Of a stretch of DNA of 64,000 nt, positions 51,078 through 60,729 are shown piece by piece (within the stretch, counting starts at the first letter, position 1; each line of letters begins with the position of its first letter). The translations under genes and the position numbers were made by a program. This stretch comes from JBBIGV01 sp037447335 (GTDB lineage Bacteria; Bacteroidota; Ignavibacteria; Ignavibacteriales; Ignavibacteriaceae): the NCBI GenBank assembly GCA_037447335.1, contig JBBIGV010000005.1, forward strand, positions 22,010 through 86,009. The letters are read 5' to 3'. The notes beneath the pieces were generated by a model. It saw nothing but the letters and a program-made list of their open reading frames with translations, made no database searches and was not told the origin of the DNA.

Positions 51078-52424
51078 TTATTCATAATTAAACTTACCGA
51101 GCACACCTAGATAATATTTAAGCTGTTCGCTGAACACGATGAAAGAAAACTGTGCGTTAATATAATTTGTAAGCGCTGAGGTGTACTCAGAGTTTGCTAT
51201 AAGAACATTAAGTAGGGTCCCGGCTCCAAGCGAATATTTTTCCTCTTCAATTTTAAGATTTTCTTCTGCGGCTTTAACATTTTTTTCACTGAGGTTAACA
51301 GCTAACCCGGCAGCCTGCAGATCAAGATTGGTCTTCTTAAGATCCTTTTTTATCTCTCGTTCGAGATCGCTAAGTTCAATTTTCTTATTCCATGCATTAA
51401 CTTCAGCTAACTGTACGCGATTACTTACGGAAAATCCTGAAAAAATAGGAATACTTAAAGTCAATCCGACGGAATATGTTCTCGAATCGGTAAGCCGTTT
51501 AAATTCATTTGAACGTAAACTGTAGCTGATTGAGTTTGTAAGCCGGGGAAAATGTCCGGAACGGGCAATTGTAATTCCCTCTAATGCGCTCTCAAGCTCA
51601 AATTGAGCGCTGATATAATCTTTCCGGTTATCATACGCACGATTTATTAAACCGGTAAGATTCTCATATTCTTCCGCAAGGTCTGCTTCTAATTGAAGAA
51701 GTTCTTGTGCCGACAGTGCATCGGGGAATGAAAAATCTTCAGTTACTTCCAGTCCAAGGAAGAACAACAGATTAGCCTTAGAGGTTTCAAGGTTGTTTTT
51801 TGCCCTGATTACCTCAAGTTCAGCATTACCAGTTCTGACCTGCTGCGCGTACACATCTGCAAGGGTAACCGCACCAAGCCGGTTTCGTTCTGTAATTGTT
51901 TCAAGGCTTTTCTGATTCCATTTAAGATTGTCCTCGCGAACCTTCAATAACTGCTGTGCATTGATAACATCATAATAGAATTGTGTAGTTTGAAAAATGA
52001 TTCCCTGCTTCAATCTTTCAAGAGAAAGTTTTGCTGATTCAAGATTATTTTTGCTTTGTGATATTGATGCAAAATTTGCAAGCCCGTCAAACAATGTCCA
52101 GCTTGCATTTACACTTGCAGAATAGTTCCTTGACTCAGTAGTTGTGGCGGGCAGAGGAATAACAAATCCGGCAATATTAAGTGACCCGCCTTCATCTTCA
52201 GACCTAGACCATCCCCAATTGCCGGTAGCACTCAAAGATGGAATTAAGCTGCCATATGATGCAAGTAAATCAGATTCATATGATTTGATTGCATTAATAT
52301 TTTTCTGAAGTGTGGAGTTTCTTTGAAGAGCAATATTGACCGCATCATCAAGTGTAAGCTGTTTTTGAGGATACCCTGCATTTGCCATTACGAGTAACAG
52401 GAATAAAGAAAAAACGAATCTCAT
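51078..52424 (-). CDS. TolC-family outer-membrane channel (ABC exporter operon)
   Basis: A 448-residue outer-membrane efflux protein with a signal peptide (FVFSLFLLLVMANAGYP) and the two pseudo-repeats of TolC: LTLDDAVNIALQRNSTLQKNINAIKSYESDL near the start, and LESALEGITIARSGHFPRLTNSISYS with FSVSNRVQLAEVN later. The length is close to the family norm. It is the first gene of a five-gene leftward unit: channel, adaptor, ATPase, permease, permease. It is distinct from the TolC at 34.1 kb, which has a Met-rich insert. Confidence 0.93.
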   Translation of the reverse strand: MRFVFSLFLLLVMANAGYPQKQLTLDDAVNIALQRNSTLQKNINAIKSYESDLLASYGSLIPSLSATGNWGWSRSEDEGGSLNIAGFVIPLPATTTESRNYSASVNASWTLFDGLANFASISQSKNNLESAKLSLERLKQGIIFQTTQFYYDVINAQQLLKVREDNLKWNQKSLETITERNRLGAVTLADVYAQQVRTGNAELEVIRAKNNLETSKANLLFFLGLEVTEDFSFPDALSAQELLQLEADLAEEYENLTGLINRAYDNRKDYISAQFELESALEGITIARSGHFPRLTNSISYSLRSNEFKRLTDSRTYSVGLTLSIPIFSGFSVSNRVQLAEVNAWNKKIELSDLEREIKKDLKKTNLDLQAAGLAVNLSEKNVKAAEENLKIEEEKYSLGAGTLLNVLIANSEYTSALTNYINAQFSFIVFSEQLKYYLGVLGKFNYE

Positions 52425-52683
52425 TATTTTCTCCCGGGAATATTGATTTTGTTTGTCAATACAAGCTCAGCTCAATTCAACTTGTAATTGAACTGATACA
52501 AAAATATTGATTAGAAAGTTCAATAAATGATATTATTTACAGACGGTAAAAATAAGTTATGTACGGTATAACCTTTTTGTGATACCCATAAATTGTGTTT
52601 TTATTCACAATGACCTTGTTTAATGAACGGGTGTACATAAATTGTTAATGACTTTGCTGTTTGATTAAAAGGACAGGTGTCAG

Positions 52684-54096
52684 TTATTCAACAGGGTCAG
52701 AAAGAAATTTATCTTTTATCTTCAATAAATACGCATAAGCTTCTTCATAATTATTGCCAATCTTACCATCTAAAATTGCCTCTTCGATTGCTGATTTGAT
52801 CTCACCTACTTTCCTTGAAGGCTTCAGGCTGCAAACCTGCATGATAACTTCGCCGTTGACCGGTGATTGAAATGCTCTGAGCTTATCTTTTTCTTCAACC
52901 TCCCAGACCTTCTTCATAACTTTCTCATAATTTTTCAGATAGCGGGTAACCTTATCCGGATTTTTACTGGTTATATCAGCACGGCATAAAGTTATGAGAT
53001 CCTCAAGGTCTTCGCCGGCAGCAACAATCAGTCGTCTTATTGCAGAATCAGTCACCTCCTCACTAACTAAGGCAATGGGTCTCAGGTGAAGCCTTACAAG
53101 TTTTTCAATATAATCGAGTTTGTGGAAAGGAAGTTTCATCTTTTTAAAGACAGACTTCATCATTCGTGCGCCTAAATCTTCATGACCATGAAAAGTCCAG
53201 CCAATTCCATCAATAAATTTTTTCGTATGCGGTTTTGCAATATCGTGAACTAATGCTGCAAATCTTAACCAAAGGTTATCCGAAACTTTCGCCACGTTAT
53301 CAACCACCTGCATGGTATGATAGAACACATCTTTATGATGATAATCTTTACGCTGATCAACTCCGGCAAGGTTAGCAATTTCCGGAAAAATCACTTCAAT
53401 CACCTTCGTTTTATAAAGCAATTCAAGCCCCACAGAAGGTTTGGGAGATTGAAGAATTTTCAGAAATTCATCTGTAATTCTTTCCTGGGAAATTATTTTG
53501 AGTCTCGGTCTGAGTTCTGTTGCTGCGTTATTGACTGATTCATGCACAGAAAAACCAAGCTGCGATGCAAATCGGAAAGCACGCAAAATACGCAGCGGAT
53601 CGTCATCAAAGGTTAACATCGGGTCAATCGGAGTACGGATGATTTTTTTTTGGATATCTTCGTACCCGTTGAATATGTCGGTCAGTTCACCAAAAGTTTT
53701 TGTCTTAATTGAAACTGCAAGGGTGTTAATTGTGAAATCTCTTCTGCTTATGTCATCAGCGAAAGTTCCGGCTTCCACATCCGGCTTTCTGCTTCCGCGT
53801 TTGTAAGATTCTTTTCGGGCGCCAACAAATTCAAGGTTATAATCTTCATATCTGAAGTGAGCGGTTCCGTAATTTTTGAAAATGATAACATTGCTGACAC
53901 CAAGCCTGCCGGCATAAGCTTCAGCGAATGCGGTTCCATCTCCAACCACCAAGAAATCTACTTCATTTCTATTTCTGTTAAGAATCAGGTCCCGTACAAA
54001 ACCACCTACGATATAAGCATCAACTTTAAGCTCAGCGGCAACATCGGAAGCGGCACTGAGGAACGAATAATTTTTTAATTCTTCGGAAAAGTTCAT
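52684..54096 (-). CDS. CCA tRNA nucleotidyltransferase / poly(A) polymerase family with HD domain
   Basis: A 470-residue class II nucleotidyltransferase. The catalytic start is YIVGGFVRDLILNRNRNEVDFLVVGDG (GGFVRD at 31-36). The usual DxD is E-V-D here (Glu45, Asp47), a conservative change to note. Then come RRDFTINTLAVSI, DDPLRILRAFRFASQLGF with the nucleotide-reading region, and an HD domain (LWLRFAALVHDIAKPHTKKF). Proteins with this plan add CCA to tRNA 3' ends or poly(A) to RNA; the HD form usually adds CCA or A. Which one applies here is not decided by sequence alone. Cytosolic, single gene. Confidence 0.9.
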   Translation of the reverse strand: MNFSEELKNYSFLSAASDVAAELKVDAYIVGGFVRDLILNRNRNEVDFLVVGDGTAFAEAYAGRLGVSNVIIFKNYGTAHFRYEDYNLEFVGARKESYKRGSRKPDVEAGTFADDISRRDFTINTLAVSIKTKTFGELTDIFNGYEDIQKKIIRTPIDPMLTFDDDPLRILRAFRFASQLGFSVHESVNNAATELRPRLKIISQERITDEFLKILQSPKPSVGLELLYKTKVIEVIFPEIANLAGVDQRKDYHHKDVFYHTMQVVDNVAKVSDNLWLRFAALVHDIAKPHTKKFIDGIGWTFHGHEDLGARMMKSVFKKMKLPFHKLDYIEKLVRLHLRPIALVSEEVTDSAIRRLIVAAGEDLEDLITLCRADITSKNPDKVTRYLKNYEKVMKKVWEVEEKDKLRAFQSPVNGEVIMQVCSLKPSRKVGEIKSAIEEAILDGKIGNNYEEAYAYLLKIKDKFLSDPVE

Positions 54097-54134
54097 TCAA
54101 ATTGAGGTAATGATTGATCCAAAAATAAAATAAG

Positions 54135-55244
54135 TTACTTATCCCCATCGGGGATTTTAACCGGTTCCTGCAGCGAAACATCTGTTCTGCTGCCCATAAT
54201 TACAGCTACCGGTTTCAATGGTTCAATATTAGCGCATAATATTTTCATAAGCGCTGCAATGGGAACTGCAAGGAACATTCCTGCAATCCCCCAAATCCAT
54301 CCCCAAAAAATCAGAGAGAATAAAACAAATACTACGCTGAGGTCCATTTGTTTGCCAAGAAAATGAGGTTCAACAAAATTGCCCCAGATGTTTTGATTAA
54401 CAGACAGCACAATCCCTAACGATATAGCTTTGACTCCGATACCAAATTCAAGAAATCCCACAAGTATTGGAAGTATAGTAATTACTATTGATCCGATATT
54501 CGGAATGAAGTTAAAAACAAAGGTTAATATGCCCCAGAATATAGCGAAGTCTATTCCGTATGCTGTAAGAATAACTGTTACTATCATTCCGGTTATTAGA
54601 CTTACGGATGTTTTAACAATAAGATATAATTGAAGCTGTTGATTGATAGAATTAAGACTGTTATCAATTATCTCCCTGCTGTTCGCAAATGCAATTCTTA
54701 ATCTGCCTTCAAACTTATTTTTTCCCATCATCATAAAGACCCAGAAAATAAGCGCTATGAAGAGATCGCCAACTAACGCACCAACAGAGTTAAAAATTCC
54801 CTGAATGATTCCCGCGGCAAACAATTGCTGAAAGACTGAGTGCATATCAAACTGGTGAACATTTATGCCGTACAATTCTGCAAGCTCGGCAGCGGTTATA
54901 TTAAACGGTGCAAGAATCGCCTGTAATATTTCCGATAGCCTTGTTCCATATCCTTCAAGTTTAACTGCCATAGCAGAGCTGTTTGCAACTATCAGCATTC
55001 CCAGCAAATAGTATATAGAAGAGATAAAGATAAGGATGGCAATCAGCGACAGCCATCGCGGCACTTTGAATTTTCTTAAGTATTCAACAAGCGGATGCAT
55101 CAGGTAAGTAAGAAATATCGCAATGGTTATAGGTATCAGAAAACCACTTAATGCCGTAAGAATATAAACAAAGAGTGTAAAGGAGATAAATCCCAGCAGA
55201 TATGCAAGAAATTTTGTGTACTTTGTTTCAGATGTTGTATTCAT
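54135..55244 (-). CDS. AI-2E (PerM/TqsA) family membrane protein
   Basis: A 369-residue polytopic protein of the AI-2 exporter/PerM family. Seen: an N-terminal pair of helices (FTLFVYILTALSGFLIPITIAIFLTYLMHPLV), a long loop with NINAAEL-like residues, the conserved DFAIFWGILTFVFNFIPNIGSIVITILPIL and the late IVLSVNQNIWGNFVEPHFLGKQMDLSVVFVLFSLIFWGWIWG. Family members export autoinducer-2 or move Na+/H+; function varies. The gene starts 2 bp before the end of the peptidase gene upstream, and both are probably cotranscribed with murA. Confidence 0.88.
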   Translation of the reverse strand: MNTTSETKYTKFLAYLLGFISFTLFVYILTALSGFLIPITIAIFLTYLMHPLVEYLRKFKVPRWLSLIAILIFISSIYYLLGMLIVANSSAMAVKLEGYGTRLSEILQAILAPFNITAAELAELYGINVHQFDMHSVFQQLFAAGIIQGIFNSVGALVGDLFIALIFWVFMMMGKNKFEGRLRIAFANSREIIDNSLNSINQQLQLYLIVKTSVSLITGMIVTVILTAYGIDFAIFWGILTFVFNFIPNIGSIVITILPILVGFLEFGIGVKAISLGIVLSVNQNIWGNFVEPHFLGKQMDLSVVFVLFSLIFWGWIWGIAGMFLAVPIAALMKILCANIEPLKPVAVIMGSRTDVSLQEPVKIPDGDK

Positions 55245-55246
55245 AT

Positions 55247-57517
55247 TTAAAGTCCGTTATTGAAAAATTTTTCGAGATAAGCATTACCATTCCGGAAAAG
55301 CCAGTTAGTTCGATTGAAATGTTCATGAAGTATCTTTGAGAACTCCTCATTTTCATTGAACCGCAATGCTAACGCTGCCATTTTTCTTGCGCGTGTAAAA
55401 TCGAGGTTTGCAGCAAAATAATCAGATAATTTATAAACGGCAAAGCTGCTTTCCTCATCCATAACCAATAATGTTTTGTCAAAATTGCGGATGAAAGAAT
55501 TATAATCTTCTTCCAGTGCTCCCGAAAGTTCTATTAAAACAGGGAATGAAAAATAAGCATATTCTTCCTTATTTATTTCTTTGACAATGGAATATCTGTC
55601 ATAGCTGCTGCCATGAATATAATCTGATAATAACTGCGGACTCTCCGCAAGGAACAGACGAATTTTACTGAGTGAATTCAGGTGGCGTGACGGATTCAGA
55701 TTTATAATTTCATTATAGAACTTAACTGCTTCTGAAAAATTTCTGTTTCGAATATGGTAATCACCCAATTTCAGCAAAGCATTTGCGTAAAACGATGTGC
55801 CTTCAAATGCATGTAATTTTGAAGACAATAATGCAGCGGCTTCATCAGGTTTATCTTTCATCACATAACAGTCGCTAAGTCCGGTTATTGCGTAGTAATT
55901 ATCTGTTAACTGCACAAGTCCGGAGAAAAACTTTTCTGCTTTGTCAATTTCACCTGCATGAAAATGACTGAATGCTTTCTCCAGCCTGTGTGCAACATAC
56001 CGTGGACAAACCTTTGAAAAAATTGTCTTCCTTCCAAAATAAAAATCTGCTTTGCCTTTTAAATCCTTTAAGTCAAAACCGTTGAGATATTCAAAATATT
56101 CATTACTCAACTGCTCAATAGATTTTTGATATACTTTTTGAAAATTTATATTAGAATAAAGGGTTTTGAATTTTTCAATTCCGTATCTCTGCAGAAGAAA
56201 ACTTACGAATGAACCTGCATAAGTATAAGCCAGCGAAGATGTCTGAAAGAAAAAGTTGAAGCCTTTAAATAAATCGGGAAGTGCCACCTTATAACCATTA
56301 TGATAAGCAAGTGCAGCCATAAAGTGAACGTGATTATGATCGAAAACCGGATCTGCTGCCGAAGCAATTCCTTCAATCAAAAAAGAATTGAAGTTCTCAG
56401 CAAGTTTGAATAATCCCGACCCGAATTCAGCGCTGAAACAATGAGCGATCTCATGCCTTAGAGTTCTTTCATAACTATCCTGTGAAATGTAAACCTGGTA
56501 AAGCCAGGGTTTGGCTACATCGGCAGCGCTTACACCAAGCAATCGTTTCTTCTGTGAACTGTCGGCAAATATAAATGATTCGATTTTTTTTGCCGGCTTC
56601 TCATTAAAAAATTCAGCTAGTTGTATGAAATAATATTCATGATCCAGTACAATGATCTTTTTAAGATTTTCATCAGTACCCGTTGTGATGTGTATGATGA
56701 AGTTATCCGTTTCAATAGTTTCCGCCAATTCATTTAAAACACGTTCTCTGTCAGTTGAAAAACCAAGCTGTGGTGATAAATAAATGAACAGGGCGGCAAT
56801 TATTATGATGAAGATATAACTGACTGATTTAATTAATGTTCTCTTATTCTCAAAGATTTTAATACAAATAAGTATAACCATTGTAAAATATAAAATGTTG
56901 AGAAGACGGTAAAAAACCAGGTGCAGACTTACACTCAAACCCTCGTCATAAATGTTACCCGGAAAATATCCGACCAACGGATTAAAAAAATATATCTGAG
57001 GGAGGAAATAAATTTCCGCTACCGGAATTAAAGCGATAATCAGATAAATGATGAAAAATAAAATTCTCCGGAACCTTTTGAGTAAAACAAAAGCTGCCAT
57101 TCCGATCGCACCGCCTATTATAACCGAAGGCAGTGTAAGAACAGCATAAAAGGTTAAGCCGTCAGAAAGCGAACAGGGTTTCGAATAAAAAAGATTTATA
57201 AATGATATTAAGAGTGGAATGATTAAAAAAACAACCGCGGATAAAATCCACACTTTTATTTTTCGAGCAGTAATTGAATTATCAATTTGCGCGTAAAATC
57301 CTATTGTGAACAGACCAAACAGAATCACAATCGCCAGACTATTCAACGCAGAAAACTCATAGCCAAGTACACTTGTAAGAGGAAATGATAACAGAAGCAG
57401 GTTAAATCCCGTTAGCAGAAGCAGATATAAAATAATAAAGCTATTCCACAATATGAGCTTTCGGAGAGCAGGCACTTTAGTACTCTTTACCTTCAACTCT
57501 TTGAATGTCTGCCCCAA
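55247..57517 (-). CDS. Membrane metallopeptidase with TPR-like repeats, unknown substrate
   Basis: A 756-residue protein. The first 250 residues contain about seven membrane helices. A periplasmic or soluble part follows with a gluzincin-like zinc site: HEIAH at 355-359 (TLRHEIAHCFSAEFG) and a downstream Glu382 (FLIEGIASAAD) in the right place for a third ligand. The last 220 residues show TPR-like repeats (ALLKLGDYHIRNRNFSEAVKFYNEIINLNP). The start is uncertain: TTG at 57517 gives a 41-bp overlap with murA; GTG 57482 or TTG 57490 are alternatives. I do not recognise a named family. Confidence 0.75.
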   Translation of the reverse strand: MGQTFKELKVKSTKVPALRKLILWNSFIILYLLLLTGFNLLLLSFPLTSVLGYEFSALNSLAIVILFGLFTIGFYAQIDNSITARKIKVWILSAVVFLIIPLLISFINLFYSKPCSLSDGLTFYAVLTLPSVIIGGAIGMAAFVLLKRFRRILFFIIYLIIALIPVAEIYFLPQIYFFNPLVGYFPGNIYDEGLSVSLHLVFYRLLNILYFTMVILICIKIFENKRTLIKSVSYIFIIIIAALFIYLSPQLGFSTDRERVLNELAETIETDNFIIHITTGTDENLKKIIVLDHEYYFIQLAEFFNEKPAKKIESFIFADSSQKKRLLGVSAADVAKPWLYQVYISQDSYERTLRHEIAHCFSAEFGSGLFKLAENFNSFLIEGIASAADPVFDHNHVHFMAALAYHNGYKVALPDLFKGFNFFFQTSSLAYTYAGSFVSFLLQRYGIEKFKTLYSNINFQKVYQKSIEQLSNEYFEYLNGFDLKDLKGKADFYFGRKTIFSKVCPRYVAHRLEKAFSHFHAGEIDKAEKFFSGLVQLTDNYYAITGLSDCYVMKDKPDEAAALLSSKLHAFEGTSFYANALLKLGDYHIRNRNFSEAVKFYNEIINLNPSRHLNSLSKIRLFLAESPQLLSDYIHGSSYDRYSIVKEINKEEYAYFSFPVLIELSGALEEDYNSFIRNFDKTLLVMDEESSFAVYKLSDYFAANLDFTRARKMAALALRFNENEEFSKILHEHFNRTNWLFRNGNAYLEKFFNNGL

Positions 57518-58742
57518 GTTTTCTCAACTTTTCTTCAATACGCTGGTAGCCGCGGTCAAGATGATAGACGCGCAAAACTCCGGTAGTACCTTCCGCTGCC
57601 AGTCCTGCAAGAACAAGGCATGCGCTTGCACGAAGATCGGTGGACATTACCTTTGCTCCCTCAAGTTTTTTAACACCTCTTACTATAGCCCGGTTTTCAA
57701 CTACCGAGATTTCTGCTCCTAATCTCACCAATTCCGGAACATGTTTAAAACGGTCAGGATAAATAGTATCTGTAACTGTTGAGACACCATCAGCTAAACA
57801 CATATACGCAATCCACTGCGCCTGCATATCTGTGGGAAATCCCGGAAAAACAGAAGTAATTACATCTGTCGGTTTTATCGAAAGGTTGGTTGAGTCAATA
57901 GTAACTAAGTCTTTATTTATTATTAACCTGCAGCCGCTGTCCTTAAGTTTTGAAAGAACAGATTCGATATATGATGTATTGATATTCTTAACAGATATCT
58001 TACTTTTCGTAATGGCTCCGGCTGCCAGCAGGGTTCCTGCTTCAATTCTATCCGGGATTGTATTTATTTCTGACGGGGATAATTCATCAACACCCCAAAT
58101 ATTGAGGTTTGACGTGCCTGCTCCTTCAATTTTTGCTCCCATTTTTTTTAAGAATTCGATCAGGTTTATGATTTCCGGTTCCATTGCAGCGTTTATTATG
58201 GAAGTTTCACCCTTTGCGAGCGCCGCTGCCATCAATGCGTTACCTGTAGCCCCGACAGAAGAAATATCAAAATGTATTTTAGCGCCTTGTAATCTGTCTG
58301 CTTTGGCTATGATGTATCCGCCTTCAATATCAATGTTAGCCCCTAGTTTTCTCATTGCTTCAATATGCAGATTAACCGGACGCGGACCCCATGCACATCC
58401 ACCGGGAAGTGAAACCTTTGCATAACCAAACCGCGTTAAAAGCGGGCCTAAAACATATACCGATGCCCGCATCTTTTTAACATGCTCATAGGGAGCTACC
58501 TGACTATTTATGTTTGTTGTATCCAGAGTTATTGTGTGCCCGGTAAATTCAGCCTCCACTCCAATCTTCTGAAGCAGCTTCATCATCGTGTAAACATCAT
58601 TCAACTGCGGCGTGTTATAAAGAGCAGATTTACCTGCAGCAAGTATTGAAGCAGGCATTAACGCAAGCGAGGCATTTTTTGCACCGCTTACTTCAACTTC
58701 ACCGGATAATTTTTTCCCGCCGTTTATTACAAATTTATCCAT
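57477..58742 (-). CDS. murA: UDP-N-acetylglucosamine 1-carboxyvinyltransferase
   Basis: A 421-residue MurA, which transfers enolpyruvate from PEP to UDP-GlcNAc, the first step of peptidoglycan synthesis. Seen: the N-terminal GGKKLSGEVEVSGAKNASLALMPASILA, the active-site loop LPGGCAWGPRPVNLHI with Cys116 (the fosfomycin target), and DRIEAGTLLAAGAI and FPTDMQAQWIAYM. The inverted alpha/beta-prism length is normal. The end overlaps the metallopeptidase gene by up to 41 bp. Cytosolic; function is secure. Confidence 0.97.
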   Translation of the reverse strand: MDKFVINGGKKLSGEVEVSGAKNASLALMPASILAAGKSALYNTPQLNDVYTMMKLLQKIGVEAEFTGHTITLDTTNINSQVAPYEHVKKMRASVYVLGPLLTRFGYAKVSLPGGCAWGPRPVNLHIEAMRKLGANIDIEGGYIIAKADRLQGAKIHFDISSVGATGNALMAAALAKGETSIINAAMEPEIINLIEFLKKMGAKIEGAGTSNLNIWGVDELSPSEINTIPDRIEAGTLLAAGAITKSKISVKNINTSYIESVLSKLKDSGCRLIINKDLVTIDSTNLSIKPTDVITSVFPGFPTDMQAQWIAYMCLADGVSTVTDTIYPDRFKHVPELVRLGAEISVVENRAIVRGVKKLEGAKVMSTDLRASACLVLAGLAAEGTTGVLRVYHLDRGYQRIEEKLRKLGADIQRVEGKEY

Positions 58743-58828
58743 TTCACCTCTCAGGAGTACAAAACATTTTATTAAATATGCGATTCAAATAAAAGACTAA
58801 GAAGATTAAAAAGCAATTTGAAGAGTCA

Positions 58829-60724
58829 TCACCTTGTAAGAATAATACCGTTAGCGCCTGCAATAAAGGATTTCCCGGATGGAGTGAACGAAATATCATT
58901 TAACGCCGTGAATTTACCGGTCTGATTTAACTGCCAGTCTTTCCCGCCATTAGTTGTGGATAACAGCTCGCCTTTGTTGGATACAATAAATCCATTTTGT
59001 GAATCTCTGAACTTAACAGCAAACAAGCCCGATATTAAACCGGAATTTATTCTTTGCCATCTGCTGCCGGAGTTATCCGTTCTGAAAATCTCCCCACCTC
59101 CACCAACAATAAATCCCGTATGTTCATTGACGAAAAAAATATCTTTCAAATACTTGTCTGTTCCGATATTAACCTTATTCCAGTTTATTCCTCCATCAGT
59201 AGTTTTCAAAAGAACTCCTTCCCAACCTGCAGTAAAGCCGTTTGTTTCGTCTGCAAATGCACCATTATATAACAGCGTCTCTAAACCGGGTTTAACAACC
59301 AGCCAGGTTTCACCATTATTAGTTGATCTCAAAATCGAACCTTTATCCCCAACAGCAAATATCTTAGTTGCACCCGGCGTACCGAAAACTGAAAACAAAG
59401 TTGCACTTATGTCTGTGTTTATCTGAGACCATGATTTCCCTCCATTATTCGTACGTATCAGCAAACCATCTTCACCTGCGGCAAAGCCTGACTTCTCATC
59501 TAAAAAATAAATTGAGTGAAAATTATTTTCATAAGGTATGTTAAGCTTAATCCATCCATTACCACCATCAGCAGTATAAAGTATAATGCCGTTATTACCC
59601 GCCGCAAAGCCTTTCATATCGTCAACAAAGACTATTGAGTTTATATCAATCCGAACAGTTGAGTTTGTTTCAATCCAGTCTGTCGGCGGAATATAGCCCG
59701 GATTTGATCTGTATGATTCTCTTGACAGCAATTCTTCATCGCTTTTCGAATTCGCCTCCCACAAGTCAGATATCTCGGAAAAGAAATAAACAAAGAGTGC
59801 AACTATAACTGATATTAGCAGCGTAAAGCTGATGATGTTACCGGCTTTTGATGGTTTAACAGCCTCTTGTTTTTTAGTTTTTGTTTTTCTATGAGTGTGA
59901 GTTCGTCTAACAAAAGAGAGCTGTTCAAGATCATACAAAAACTCGGCGCAGGAATGATATCTCTTCCTTGTAGATTTATTAGTTGCACGGGAAATAACAT
60001 CGTCAACTTCGGCAGGAATATCGCTGAATACAGAAGAGAGCTTTTGCGGTTCACGTTTAAGATGTGCTTCCATTATTTCAAACTCGGTAGGAAAGTCGAA
60101 AGGCGATTTGCCTGAGAGCATCTCGTAAAATGTTAAACCAAGCGAATAAATATCACTTTGCACCGAAGGCTCTTCTGCGCGTATTTGTTCAGGACTCATA
60201 TACAGTACAGTGCCGATCTTAGCCCCGGTTCTCGTAATTCCCTTATCTTCGGTAAGAGATTTGGCTATTCCGAAGTCCATAATTTTAGCTGCCCCATCTG
60301 TGCTGATAATAATATTAGCCGGTTTCATATCGCGATGGACAAATCCTTTTTCATGAGCAAAGGAAATTCCTGCAAGAACCTGCTGCATAATAAATACAGC
60401 TTCGGTAATTGAAAATCTTCCCCGTTTAGCCAGAAGCTGTTCGATAGTATCGCCTTTAACATATTCCATAACAATGCCGAGCATACCGCGGTGTTCTGTA
60501 AAACCATAAACAGGGACTATATTGGGATGATTTAACTTTGCCTGGCTGCGTGCTTCTCTTTTAAATCTTTCGACAAACCTGGGATTAGCAACGGATTGGG
60601 AGTGAAGTATTTTAATAGCGACATAACGTTCAAGTTTCAGATCGAGGGCTTTATAAACGACACCCATTCCCCCTTCACCGAGCATTTCAAGAATCTGGTA
60701 GTGTTCAACTACTGTTCCGATCAT
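58829..60724 (-). CDS. Ser/Thr protein kinase with YCF48-like repeat sensor domain
   Basis: A 631-residue membrane kinase. The kinase domain (1-270) has the loop GEGGMGVVYKA at 16-26, Lys38 in VAIKIL, catalytic HRDMKPAN with Asp132, and DFGIAKS from Asp150. A juxtamembrane basic stretch precedes one membrane helix (about 287-310), and the outer part (about 340-631) consists of YCF48/BNR-like blades, each with a GW/NNG pattern (FAAGNNGIILYTADGGNGW, FAAGEDGLLIRTNNGGKSWS, VGGGGEIFRTDNSGSRWQ). These form a beta-propeller. Its PP2C phosphatase lies just upstream. The sensed ligand is unknown. Confidence 0.92.
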   Translation of the reverse strand: MIGTVVEHYQILEMLGEGGMGVVYKALDLKLERYVAIKILHSQSVANPRFVERFKREARSQAKLNHPNIVPVYGFTEHRGMLGIVMEYVKGDTIEQLLAKRGRFSITEAVFIMQQVLAGISFAHEKGFVHRDMKPANIIISTDGAAKIMDFGIAKSLTEDKGITRTGAKIGTVLYMSPEQIRAEEPSVQSDIYSLGLTFYEMLSGKSPFDFPTEFEIMEAHLKREPQKLSSVFSDIPAEVDDVISRATNKSTRKRYHSCAEFLYDLEQLSFVRRTHTHRKTKTKKQEAVKPSKAGNIISFTLLISVIVALFVYFFSEISDLWEANSKSDEELLSRESYRSNPGYIPPTDWIETNSTVRIDINSIVFVDDMKGFAAGNNGIILYTADGGNGWIKLNIPYENNFHSIYFLDEKSGFAAGEDGLLIRTNNGGKSWSQINTDISATLFSVFGTPGATKIFAVGDKGSILRSTNNGETWLVVKPGLETLLYNGAFADETNGFTAGWEGVLLKTTDGGINWNKVNIGTDKYLKDIFFVNEHTGFIVGGGGEIFRTDNSGSRWQRINSGLISGLFAVKFRDSQNGFIVSNKGELLSTTNGGKDWQLNQTGKFTALNDISFTPSGKSFIAGANGIILTR

Positions 60725-60729
60725 TTGAA

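Noticed and set aside
57477..57517. Frameshift or fusion between murA and the metallopeptidase
   Set aside because: Both proteins are complete; the overlap is explained by an uncertain start of the peptidase.
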